From: Saprospiraceae bacterium
GTDB taxonomy: Bacteria > Bacteroidota > Bacteroidia > Chitinophagales > Saprospiraceae
DNA: 5,039 bases
Assembly: GCA_027031145.1 (NCBI GenBank)
Contig: JALVEG010000080.1
Coordinates: 1-5,039 of the forward strand
Direction: 5' to 3'
Shown in pieces: positions 1 to 5,039 of the stretch; the stretch's first letter is position 1; each line of letters begins with the position of its first letter. The position numbers and the translations under genes were made by a program. A model generated the notes under the pieces. That model was not told the origin of the DNA. It saw only the letters and a program-made list of their open reading frames with translations, and ran no database searches.

Positions 1-467
1 TTATTTTTATTCATTCCGATTATTAATTCATCATCGATATCTTCGAGATCATCGATTATTTCGATCCTTACTCCGTCAAAAGGTGTCAGATTTTTAGCAT
101 TTTGCCCGTCTTTATCAACAGCATAAAGCAGAAAATTCTCATCTCCGCCACTATCTTTGACATAAATAAGCCTGTTTTTATTTGCCCAGAAATATCCATT
201 TATATCCCTCTCCGTTTCTGATGTTATCCTTATTGCTTCTTCTTCACCGATCTTTTGAATAAATATATTTTTTCTTCTTTCATACGGTGCTAAATAGGAA
301 AAATATTTACCATCCGGTGAAATTTGATACGATGATTTATCGGGATTTCTGAAAAAATCTTCTACCGAATATTTCCGGTTATTTTTTTCTTCAATATCTA
401 TAAGTTTTTGAATCTCTTCTTTTGTACTGGGCAATGAAGTATCACCCGGCAATGTTTTATTATCCAT
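1..467 (-). CDS. S9 family serine peptidase (prolyl oligopeptidase / dipeptidyl aminopeptidase type), N-terminal part
   Basis: This reading frame starts at an ATG read from 467 to 465 and stays open to the left edge, giving 155 complete codons. The visible part should be the start of the beta-propeller that gates access to the C-terminal alpha/beta-hydrolase domain in S9 peptidases, which cut short peptides, often after Pro or from the N-terminus. Supporting stretches are YSVEDFFRNP (33-42), the propeller-blade motif ISPDGKYFSYLAP (49-61), then RLIYVKDSGGDENFLLY (99-115) and NLTPFDGVR (126-134), which follow the usual S9 order. The catalytic Ser-Asp-His residues would lie outside the window, so activity cannot be judged. 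There is no signal peptide, and residues 1-30 are charged and polar, which suggests a cytoplasmic enzyme. The next in-frame stop upstream is near 504-506 with no other ATG before it, so the start is well fixed. It is divergent from the two secreted-protein genes. Confidence 0.85.
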   Translation of the reverse strand, partial: MDNKTLPGDTSLPSTKEEIQKLIDIEEKNNRKYSVEDFFRNPDKSSYQISPDGKYFSYLAPYERRKNIFIQKIGEEEAIRITSETERDINGYFWANKNRLIYVKDSGGDENFLLYAVDKDGQNAKNLTPFDGVRIEIIDDLEDIDDELIIGMNKN

Positions 468-550
468 TTTTAAGTTTTTAGTATGCGAAATTAAGAAAGT
501 ATTTTAATAAAATATTTATTTCAATAATTAAATTCAACGTAACTACTAAG

Positions 551-657
551 ATAGGGATAGGTGCATTTCATTTTTTCGCATTGCGGGTGGGGTTCTCCTT
601 TAGGAGTTAGAGGCAAAGTATGGAAAAAGCGAAAAAATGAAATGCACCCATAGGGAT
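551..657. mobile_element. MITE-like / REP-like palindromic element with 20-bp inverted repeats
   Basis: A perfect 20-bp inverted repeat joins 560-579 (starting GGTGCATTTCA) to 629-648 (ending TGAAATGCACC), separated by 49 bases. The pair is bracketed by an identical 8-bp direct repeat, ATAGGGAT, at 551-558 and 650-657, which looks like a target-site duplication. Inside lies a small hairpin, CTCCT-TT-AGGAG (595-606), in a G-rich context on the plus strand. No transposase fits in about 90 bases, so this would be a non-autonomous element mobilised in trans, or a structural repeat of the REP type. The inner palindrome resembles, from memory, CTCC/GGAG palindromes scattered through Bacteroidota intergenic DNA. 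The dyad and direct repeat are seen directly; mobility is inferred. Confidence 0.6.
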
Positions 658-706
658 GGTTATATTGGGAATGAAAAAATTTATACAGATGCATAATTGA
701 TAAAAC

Positions 707-731
707 CATTAAGGCATTAAGAAACATTAAG
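707..731. repeat. Three closely spaced CATTAAG repeats
   Basis: CATTAAG occurs at 707-713, 715-721 and 725-731, the last two within the longer shared unit CATTAAGAAA. Spacing is 8 and 10 bases. This is likely a decayed short direct repeat of the kind common in AT-rich Bacteroidota intergenic DNA. No binding protein is implied by the sequence alone. Confidence 0.5.
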
Positions 732-766
732 AAATAAGAATAAAAGACTTTAACTATACGTAGCTC

Positions 767-792
767 TTTAATAATTAAAAAAAATTATTAAA
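767..792. repeat. Perfect 10-bp AT-only inverted repeat
   Basis: TTTAATAATT (767-776) and AATTATTAAA (783-792) are exact inverted copies with a loop of six A. Every base is A or T, so an RNA hairpin would be weak. On the minus-strand reading the loop becomes U-rich. It is far from any stop codon in the window, so a terminator role is doubtful and chance is possible in such AT-rich DNA. Confidence 0.35.
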
Positions 793-821
793 ATAAAACA
801 TTAGTGTAATTTGAGAGTTAG

Positions 822-894
822 TTTGTTATAAGTTTACCTTTGCGAAACTCCGCGTTACCTTTGTGCTCTTTGCGGGAGACAAAAACTTATCAAA
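822..894. repeat. GCG-rich interspersed repeat in a hairpin stem, left copy
   Basis: The core at 836-877 is a run of related octamers: CCTTTGCG (837-844), ACTCCGCG (847-854), CCTTTGTG (858-865) and TCTTTGCG (867-874), spaced 9-11 bases. It is enclosed by a stem: TTTG (822-825) and ATAAGTTT (828-835) pair with AAACTTAT (883-890) and CAAA (891-894), leaving a 2-base bulge at 826-827. The core is the imperfect reverse complement of the copy at 918-959. It resembles, from memory, the CTTTGCG-type repeats widespread between Bacteroidota genes. It encodes nothing recognisable. Confidence 0.6.
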
Positions 895-902
895 TAAGAC
901 TT

Positions 903-984
903 TAATTCTGTTTATTTTCCCGCGAAGGAACGCTAAGGATACGCTAAGTAACGCAAGGTGGAAAGATATTTATAAACAGAATTA
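903..984. repeat. GCG-rich interspersed repeat in a hairpin stem, right copy
   Basis: The core at 918-959 contains ACGCTAAG (930-937), ACGCTAAG (941-948) and ACGCAAGG (951-958), spaced 11 and 10 bases, and is inverted relative to the copy at 836-877. Both cores share the end sequence TCCCGC or its near reverse complement GCGGGA, pointing towards each other. The core is framed by a perfect 13-bp inverted repeat, TAATTCTGTTTAT (903-915) and ATAAACAGAATTA (972-984). The two copies could also pair with each other into one long imperfect hairpin from 836 to 959. Function is unknown. Confidence 0.6.
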
Positions 985-994
985 TAAAACTACT

Positions 995-1026
995 CAGGCA
1001 GGATGCTTTTAAAATGATTCTACCTG
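995..1026. repeat. Imperfect 16-bp dyad centred on TTTTAAAA
   Basis: The arms 995-1010 (CAGGCAGGATGCTTTT) and 1011-1026 (AAAATGATTCTACCTG) match at 12 of 16 positions as inverted copies, with CAGG/CCTG at the ends and TTTTAAAA at the centre. It lies about 100 bases upstream of the likely promoter at 1127-1157. It could be an operator-like site or another decayed palindromic repeat; the sequence does not decide between them. Confidence 0.35.
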
Positions 1027-1085
1027 GGAAGTTACTTTTATGCTAAAATTTTCCTGTTTTTATTCGACAATCTTATTAAGATATT

Positions 1086-1115
1086 TTCTAAATAAAGTTT
1101 AAATCTTTATCTTTG
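1086..1115 (+). promoter_or_regulatory. Possible upstream Bacteroidota promoter with weak -33 box
   Basis: TATCTTTG (1108-1115) matches the Bacteroidota -7 consensus TAnnTTTG exactly. Nineteen bases upstream lies TTC (1086-1088) in a T-run, instead of the usual TTG. It would be a second, weaker start for the LamG gene, with a leader of roughly 65 bases. Confidence 0.35.
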
Positions 1116-1126
1116 AATTATAACAA

Positions 1127-1157
1127 TTTGAATTATATCTTTTTATATTTATATTTG
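1127..1157 (+). promoter_or_regulatory. Bacteroidota-type promoter of the LamG/T9SS gene
   Basis: TTTG (1127-1130), a 19-base spacer, and TATATTTG (1150-1157) match both boxes and the spacing of the consensus recognised by the primary sigma factor of Bacteroidota. Transcription should begin a few bases downstream, near 1162-1166, leaving a leader of about 25 bases before the ATG at 1188. This also argues against translation from the in-frame TTG at 1113, which lies upstream of the promoter. Confidence 0.65.
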
Positions 1158-1187
1158 TTTTCCCTTTTAACTATAAAACCAATTATT

Positions 1188-2423
1188 ATGAAAAGAATAT
1201 TTCTTTTTTCAATTATGTTTTTTGTAGGATTTTTAAATATTTCTAATGGGCAAAATACAAGTTGCCTTTCTTTTGACGGGTATAATGACTATGTCAGATA
1301 TACAGATGATGCCACTTTAGGACGAATGGATGGTGCTACGGATTATACTATTGAAGCGTGGGTGAAAATTCCTTCAGGAGCAAATACTGGAGGAAGAATA
1401 GTCCAAAGATATAGTATTTTTACATTTCGGTATGAAACTGATAATAAATTGACTTTTTCTTTAGATCATGGCACAAGTAATTGGGCAATATACAATTCAA
1501 CAACAAATGCTTTGCCTAATGACAATCAATGGCACCATGTTGCAGTTATTAGAAATACCGCCCCTAATCCAAATACTTTAAAATTGTATGTGGATGGCGT
1601 TGATGTTACAGATGGGACTTGGAGTGCTTATCCTTTAAGAAATGAGGACAATAGAAATTTATATATTGGACAAGATGGTGGAGGTAATCACTATTTTGAA
1701 GGAAAAATAGACGAAGTAAGACTAAAAAATGTTGCTGAAGATCCCGATGATCTACAATCTGAAACTACTGATCCGCCATATACTTCTGATGGCAATACAG
1801 CAGCATTGTTTCATTTTGATGAGAATACAGGTACTACAACTGTTAATGAAGCTTCTTCATCTAATGCTACTTTGAATAATGGTGTTGCATGGTCTGATGC
1901 AACCGGTTTACCCATGGAAACAACACAAGCTCTTGATCTAATTTCTTTCTCAGCAAATAAATACAAAAACCATGTTCAACTTAACTGGGAAACGGAATTT
2001 GATATAACAGGAAAAGAATTCAAAATCCAAAGAAGTTCAGATCTGAAAAATTGGAAGGAAATCGGAGTTTTGCCATATTCCATCCAAAAAGATAATTATT
2101 CATTTATTGATGATCAGCCATTGCGCAAGAATTATTATAGAATACAGACATTGGATTTTGACGGAATTTCTACTTATTCCAAAGTTTTATCGATATCTAT
2201 ATCCGAAAATTCCTCAATATCTATTTCACCAAATCCTGTGAAAGATGTAATATTCGTTTCCGGAATAGATGAAAAATCACCGGTGCAATATAAAGTCTAT
2301 AATACATTTGGCGAAAAAATTCAACAGGAAATTACCAATGGCATTATCCGGCTTAAAAAAACTGTCCAGGGTATGTACTTTTTGCAAATAAAAGGTGAAA
2401 CAAAGAAATTTATCGTAAAATAA
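1188..2423 (+). CDS. Secreted LamG-like domain protein with T9SS type A sorting domain
   Basis: The 411-residue product begins MKRIFLFSIMFFVGF, a typical signal peptide, with likely cleavage at SNG|QN after residue 21. Residues 26-182 form a LamG-like (concanavalin A-like jellyroll) domain: SCLSFDGYNDYV (25-36), YTIEAWVKIP (53-62), NQWHHVAVIRN (113-123), LKLYVDGV (131-138) and GKIDEVRLKN (172-181). AALFHFDENTGTT (205-217) is the strand that usually closes this fold. Residues 252-338 resemble a fibronectin-like segment, with VQLNWETE and NYYRIQTLDFDG. Residues 344-411, starting SISISPNPVKD and ending GMYFLQIKGETKKFIVK, are a type A sorting domain, which directs export across the outer membrane by T9SS and usually surface attachment or release. 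There is no catalytic domain, so an adhesin or glycan/protein-binding role is inferred. The ATG at 1188 is chosen over an in-frame TTG at 1113 because the signal peptide and promoter fit only the former. Confidence 0.87.
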   Translation: MKRIFLFSIMFFVGFLNISNGQNTSCLSFDGYNDYVRYTDDATLGRMDGATDYTIEAWVKIPSGANTGGRIVQRYSIFTFRYETDNKLTFSLDHGTSNWAIYNSTTNALPNDNQWHHVAVIRNTAPNPNTLKLYVDGVDVTDGTWSAYPLRNEDNRNLYIGQDGGGNHYFEGKIDEVRLKNVAEDPDDLQSETTDPPYTSDGNTAALFHFDENTGTTTVNEASSSNATLNNGVAWSDATGLPMETTQALDLISFSANKYKNHVQLNWETEFDITGKEFKIQRSSDLKNWKEIGVLPYSIQKDNYSFIDDQPLRKNYYRIQTLDFDGISTYSKVLSISISENSSISISPNPVKDVIFVSGIDEKSPVQYKVYNTFGEKIQQEITNGIIRLKKTVQGMYFLQIKGETKKFIVK

Positions 2424-2445
2424 TCAGTGGTTTAGTATTAAATCA

Positions 2446-2453
2446 TAAATTTG
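2446..2453 (+). promoter_or_regulatory. Possible -7 box for the C10 protease gene
   Basis: TAAATTTG matches TAnnTTTG exactly and lies 25 bases before the ATG at 2479, a spacing like that of the upstream gene. No TTG is found 19-21 bases upstream (around 2423-2426), so the -33 box is poor. Either a weak own promoter or chance in AT-rich DNA is possible. No hairpin terminator is visible in the 55 bases between the genes, so read-through from the LamG gene is likely. Confidence 0.4.
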
Positions 2454-2478
2454 TAAAAGATAATTATAAGTTTTTTAT

Positions 2479-5039
2479 ATGAAAAAATATTTTTCATTAG
2501 CGATTTTAATGCTTTTTGTGTCCCTGGCTTATTGTCAGATTACAGAAAGAAAACTGGTATCCGTATCTACAGGATTTTTAAAAAAAATCGGTTCCGGTTA
2601 TAGTATTAAAAAGGATATCATTCCATTGGTAGAAAATGATACATTAGCTTATGTGGTACAACTTGAACCCAAAGGGTATTTGGTTTTAACCCCAAATGAA
2701 AAATTAACTCCCGTACTTGCTTTTTCTCTTGATCACAATTTTGATTTCGTCAAATCCAAAGATAATATTTTACTTGATATGATCATCAATGATATGACTC
2801 ATCAATTGGCATTGATAAATAATAAAGAGAATAGCAAAACGGTTTCCTATTTTAACAAAAACAAAAAGCGCTGGCAACAATTGCAGGCATCTGAATTAAT
2901 CACAAATAGAGTTGATGAAATATATGGACCTTTGTTAAGTTCGGTTTGGGGTGGAGTCAATTGCAAAGATCAGGATAGCTCTTATATTTATGTAGGCAAT
3001 TATTATACACCTAATCACTATTCGCCTGGATGCGTTGCAACTTCGATGGCAATGATATTACATTATTACCGTTGGCCTCACAGTGGTATGGGAAAACATA
3101 CGGATTATGATAATTCCGGAAGTAGCCAGGGCAGCTATTTTGCAGATTTTGGTGAGACTTTTTATGATTGGGGCAATATGCTGGATGAATATCATTATAA
3201 ACAATCAGATACTGTTGAAAGGGCGGCAATGGGACAGATATCTTATCACTATGGTATTGCAGTAGATATGGATTATGAAAATACCGGTTCTACAAGTAAC
3301 ATCAATAGATCTCCGGATGCTCTGAATGATTATTTTAGATATACAGGCCATTATGAGACCAAATCATGGAGCTCCTTTTGGTCCAGAATGTATGAGAACC
3401 TTCAAAACGGTCATCCTGTACAACTTGCAATTTCCACTACGGACGGACATGGACACGCACCTACGGTAGACGGGTATTGGTCATCGGATACCTTGTCCGA
3501 TAAATATTATCACATGAATATGGGTTGGTGGGGATCCTGGAATAATTGGTATGCTTTGCAGGGAAGTTTCAATGCTGCAGGTTATACTATTGTAGATGCA
3601 GCGGTTTTTGATATTTTACCCGATCCGGAAATTGAACAAATGGATGTTCAGCATACAGATACTTTTACCTTGCACTGGAAAATGCCTGATAATGTCCAAT
3701 GCGATACTTTTGAATTACAAAAATATATTTCAGGCACCTGGACAACTATAACTAAAACATTGGAAAAACAATATATCGATACTGTCTCACAATGCGGAGA
3801 TTATCAGTATCGCGTTAGAGCCAGAATAGACGGGCATTGGTATTACAATAATTATTCGGAAACATGTCATGTTTTTGTTTCCGGAGACATCACTTCTCTT
3901 TATTTTGATGGCAATGACTCTTATTTTGTTAATGAGCATGACAATCTTTTGGATGTAACCGGAAGTGACTGGACTATCGAAACCTGGGTTTATCCCACAG
4001 AAGTTCCCGCTAGCGGTATATATCCTGCAATAATAAGCCGGAAATATTCTTTTGAACTATATTTTAGAAATACCTCGGGAAACCTTGGAGTAGGAATACT
4101 TGCTTTTGATGGTTCAGGAACTGGATTTGGAATAGAAGGATCTATTAATTCAGGTACAAATAGCATGACACTTAATAACTGGCATCATATCGTTGCTTCA
4201 AGAAGTGGTTCAACTACAAGATTGTTTATCGATGGAGTTATTGTCGGAACTTCTACGGATCCTGATTTTGATTTGGATGCGTCGATTTCAGCTATTAATT
4301 TCGGTGCCAGATATGATAGTGGCAATGGTGGTTATATAAGATATATTCAAGACTGCAAACTGGATGAAATCAGGTATAGCAAAATTGCAAGATATACCGC
4401 GACCTTTGTTCCTCACAAATATGATTATTGTACACCGGACAATGATGATATTTTTATTTTTCATCTCGACGAAGGAAGTGGCAGGGATTTAGAGGATGCA
4501 ACGGGAAATTTTACGACTGTGACCCTGCGTTATTATCCAAATGATCCAAATTGGTCATGCGATCCGGAATACAATGGTTATTATGTAGATGCTACAAATG
4601 GGGATGATAGCAATCCGGGGACTCAGGCAGAACCCTGGAAAACCATTAACAAAGTAAATAATTCCACTTACGAACCGGGGGATCATATAAAATTTAAAAG
4701 AGGAGAATCCTGGAATGAATTTCTTTATTTTGATCAGTCAAAAACCGGAACGGAGTATGCACCGATAGTCATTGAGCCTTATGGAAGTGGAGATGATCCC
4801 GTTATAAATTATGCAGACTATGGAGTGATATTTACCGGTTGTTCTCATATTAAACTGAAAGACTTTGAAATATTAAGTGATATTGGAATTATGATTAAAG
4901 ATGATTCGGGAACAAATCCTCCATCAGGAATAATAATCTCAAACAATAATATTCATGATGGCATTAATAACGGAACCACAGGAACCGGAATATATTTGTC
5001 AGATGGTGCTAACAATTGTTTGATTGGAGATAATAATGT
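2479..5039 (+). CDS. Secreted C10 (streptopain-like) cysteine protease with FN3-like, LamG-like and beta-helix domains, C-terminus cut by window edge
   Basis: The frame is open from the ATG at 2479 to the right edge, giving 853 complete codons with no stop. Residues 1-19 (MKKYFSLAILMLFVSLAYC) are a signal peptide, before Gln20. Residues about 22-140 resemble the inhibitory Spi_C10 propeptide (AYVVQLEPKGYLVLTPNEKLTPVLAFS, within 57-83, shown in part: KGYLVLTPNEKLTPVLAFS). Residues about 150-380 are the papain-like C10 domain: SPGCVATSMAMILHYY (182-197) with nucleophile Cys185, DGHGHAPTVDGYW (322-334) with likely catalytic His326, and YYHMNMGWWGSWNNWYAL (343-360) as in SpeB. An FN3-like segment covers about 385-470. 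A LamG-like domain follows at about 473-635 (DWTIETWVYP 497-506, NNWHHIVASR 566-575, LFIDGVIVG 582-590, CKLDEIRYSK 626-635) with closing strand IFIFHLDEGSG (658-668). YYVDATNGDDSNPGT (701-715) begins a pectate-lyase-like beta-helix, with IIISNNNIHDG (819-828). A T9SS tail is expected beyond the window but is not seen. Lengths exceed SpeB (about 400 residues) at least twofold. Confidence 0.9.
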   Translation, partial: MKKYFSLAILMLFVSLAYCQITERKLVSVSTGFLKKIGSGYSIKKDIIPLVENDTLAYVVQLEPKGYLVLTPNEKLTPVLAFSLDHNFDFVKSKDNILLDMIINDMTHQLALINNKENSKTVSYFNKNKKRWQQLQASELITNRVDEIYGPLLSSVWGGVNCKDQDSSYIYVGNYYTPNHYSPGCVATSMAMILHYYRWPHSGMGKHTDYDNSGSSQGSYFADFGETFYDWGNMLDEYHYKQSDTVERAAMGQISYHYGIAVDMDYENTGSTSNINRSPDALNDYFRYTGHYETKSWSSFWSRMYENLQNGHPVQLAISTTDGHGHAPTVDGYWSSDTLSDKYYHMNMGWWGSWNNWYALQGSFNAAGYTIVDAAVFDILPDPEIEQMDVQHTDTFTLHWKMPDNVQCDTFELQKYISGTWTTITKTLEKQYIDTVSQCGDYQYRVRARIDGHWYYNNYSETCHVFVSGDITSLYFDGNDSYFVNEHDNLLDVTGSDWTIETWVYPTEVPASGIYPAIISRKYSFELYFRNTSGNLGVGILAFDGSGTGFGIEGSINSGTNSMTLNNWHHIVASRSGSTTRLFIDGVIVGTSTDPDFDLDASISAINFGARYDSGNGGYIRYIQDCKLDEIRYSKIARYTATFVPHKYDYCTPDNDDIFIFHLDEGSGRDLEDATGNFTTVTLRYYPNDPNWSCDPEYNGYYVDATNGDDSNPGTQAEPWKTINKVNNSTYEPGDHIKFKRGESWNEFLYFDQSKTGTEYAPIVIEPYGSGDDPVINYADYGVIFTGCSHIKLKDFEILSDIGIMIKDDSGTNPPSGIIISNNNIHDGINNGTTGTGIYLSDGANNCLIGDNN

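Larger units (their letters stand above)
468..1126. other. Gene-free, repeat-rich divergent intergenic region
   Basis: No convincing coding region lies between the divergent starts at 467 and 1188. The stretch is AT-rich with GC-rich islands that coincide with inverted repeats (listed separately): a MITE-like element at 551-657, CATTAAG repeats at 707-731, an AT-only dyad at 767-792, paired GCG-rich repeats at 822-894 and 903-984, and a dyad at 995-1026. No tRNA, rRNA or riboswitch was recognised. The minus-strand gene must have its promoter here, but no clear Bacteroidota promoter was found for it. The closest is a one-mismatch -7-like match at 486-493 without a -33 box. Confidence 0.8.

Noticed and set aside
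486..493. Possible -7 box (TAATTTCG on the minus strand) for the S9 peptidase gene
   Set aside because: It has one mismatch to TAnnTTTG and no TTG at the proper distance, so in AT-rich DNA it is no better than chance.
521..727. Minus-strand open frame of 68 codons in the intergenic region
   Set aside because: It runs across the MITE-like element at 551-657, so its sequence is that of the inverted repeat, and it has no recognisable domain, signal peptide or promoter.
820..985. CRISPR-like array from the recurrent GCG octamers
   Set aside because: Units are only 8 bases at about 10-base spacing, inverted between halves, with no spacer-length unique sequence and no cas gene in the window.
2536..2538. 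Lipoprotein signal ending at Cys19 of the C10 protease
   Set aside because: The residue before the Cys is Tyr (LAYC), not the Gly, Ala or Ser of a lipobox, so an ordinary signal peptide cleaved before Gln20 fits better.
3011..3229. Minus-strand open frame of 72 codons
   Set aside because: It lies wholly inside the catalytic domain of the C10 protease gene on the other strand and resembles no known protein.
3083..3265. Plus-strand open frame of 60 codons in another frame
   Set aside because: It overlaps conserved C10 protease coding sequence and has no features of its own.

Overview
The window looks like chromosomal DNA from a member of the Bacteroidota. The evidence is low GC content, secreted proteins ending at Gln next to the signal-peptide cleavage site, a C-terminal type IX secretion (T9SS) sorting domain, start codons without a Shine-Dalgarno sequence but with A/T-rich leaders, and promoters of the Bacteroidota form TTTG-N19-TAnnTTTG. 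Class or genus cannot be told from the sequence.

Layout. Positions 1-467 (minus strand) hold the N-terminal 155 residues of a cytoplasmic S9-type (prolyl oligopeptidase / dipeptidyl aminopeptidase) serine peptidase that runs off the left edge. Positions 468-1187 are a 720-base gene-free stretch between two divergently oriented genes. It is rich in repeats: a MITE-like palindromic element with 20-bp perfect terminal inverted repeats and an 8-bp flanking direct repeat (551-657), a CATTAAG triplet repeat, an AT-only dyad, two tail-to-tail GCG-rich repeats that each sit inside their own hairpin stem (822-894 and 903-984), and a smaller dyad (995-1026). A well-formed promoter lies at 1127-1157.

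Positions 1188-2423 (plus) encode a 411-residue secreted protein: signal peptide, LamG-like jellyroll, fibronectin-like segment and T9SS sorting tail. After 55 bases, positions 2479-5039 (plus) encode a second, much larger secreted protein, open at the right edge after 853 residues. It has a signal peptide, a Spi-like propeptide, a C10 (streptopain-like) cysteine protease domain with Cys and His in place, an FN3-like segment, a LamG-like domain and the beginning of a right-handed parallel beta-helix.

How they may work together. The two plus-strand genes both carry a LamG-like domain and both appear exported, so they look like a pair of cell-surface or secreted factors, one adhesin-like without a recognisable enzyme domain and one proteolytic. 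This pairing is inferred from adjacency and shared domain type. The left gene points away and seems unrelated beyond general peptide degradation. I found no RNA gene, CRISPR array, phage gene or defence system, and nothing that clearly amounts to an undescribed system. The most unusual items are the domain combination of the C10 protease and the small structured repeats in the intergenic region.
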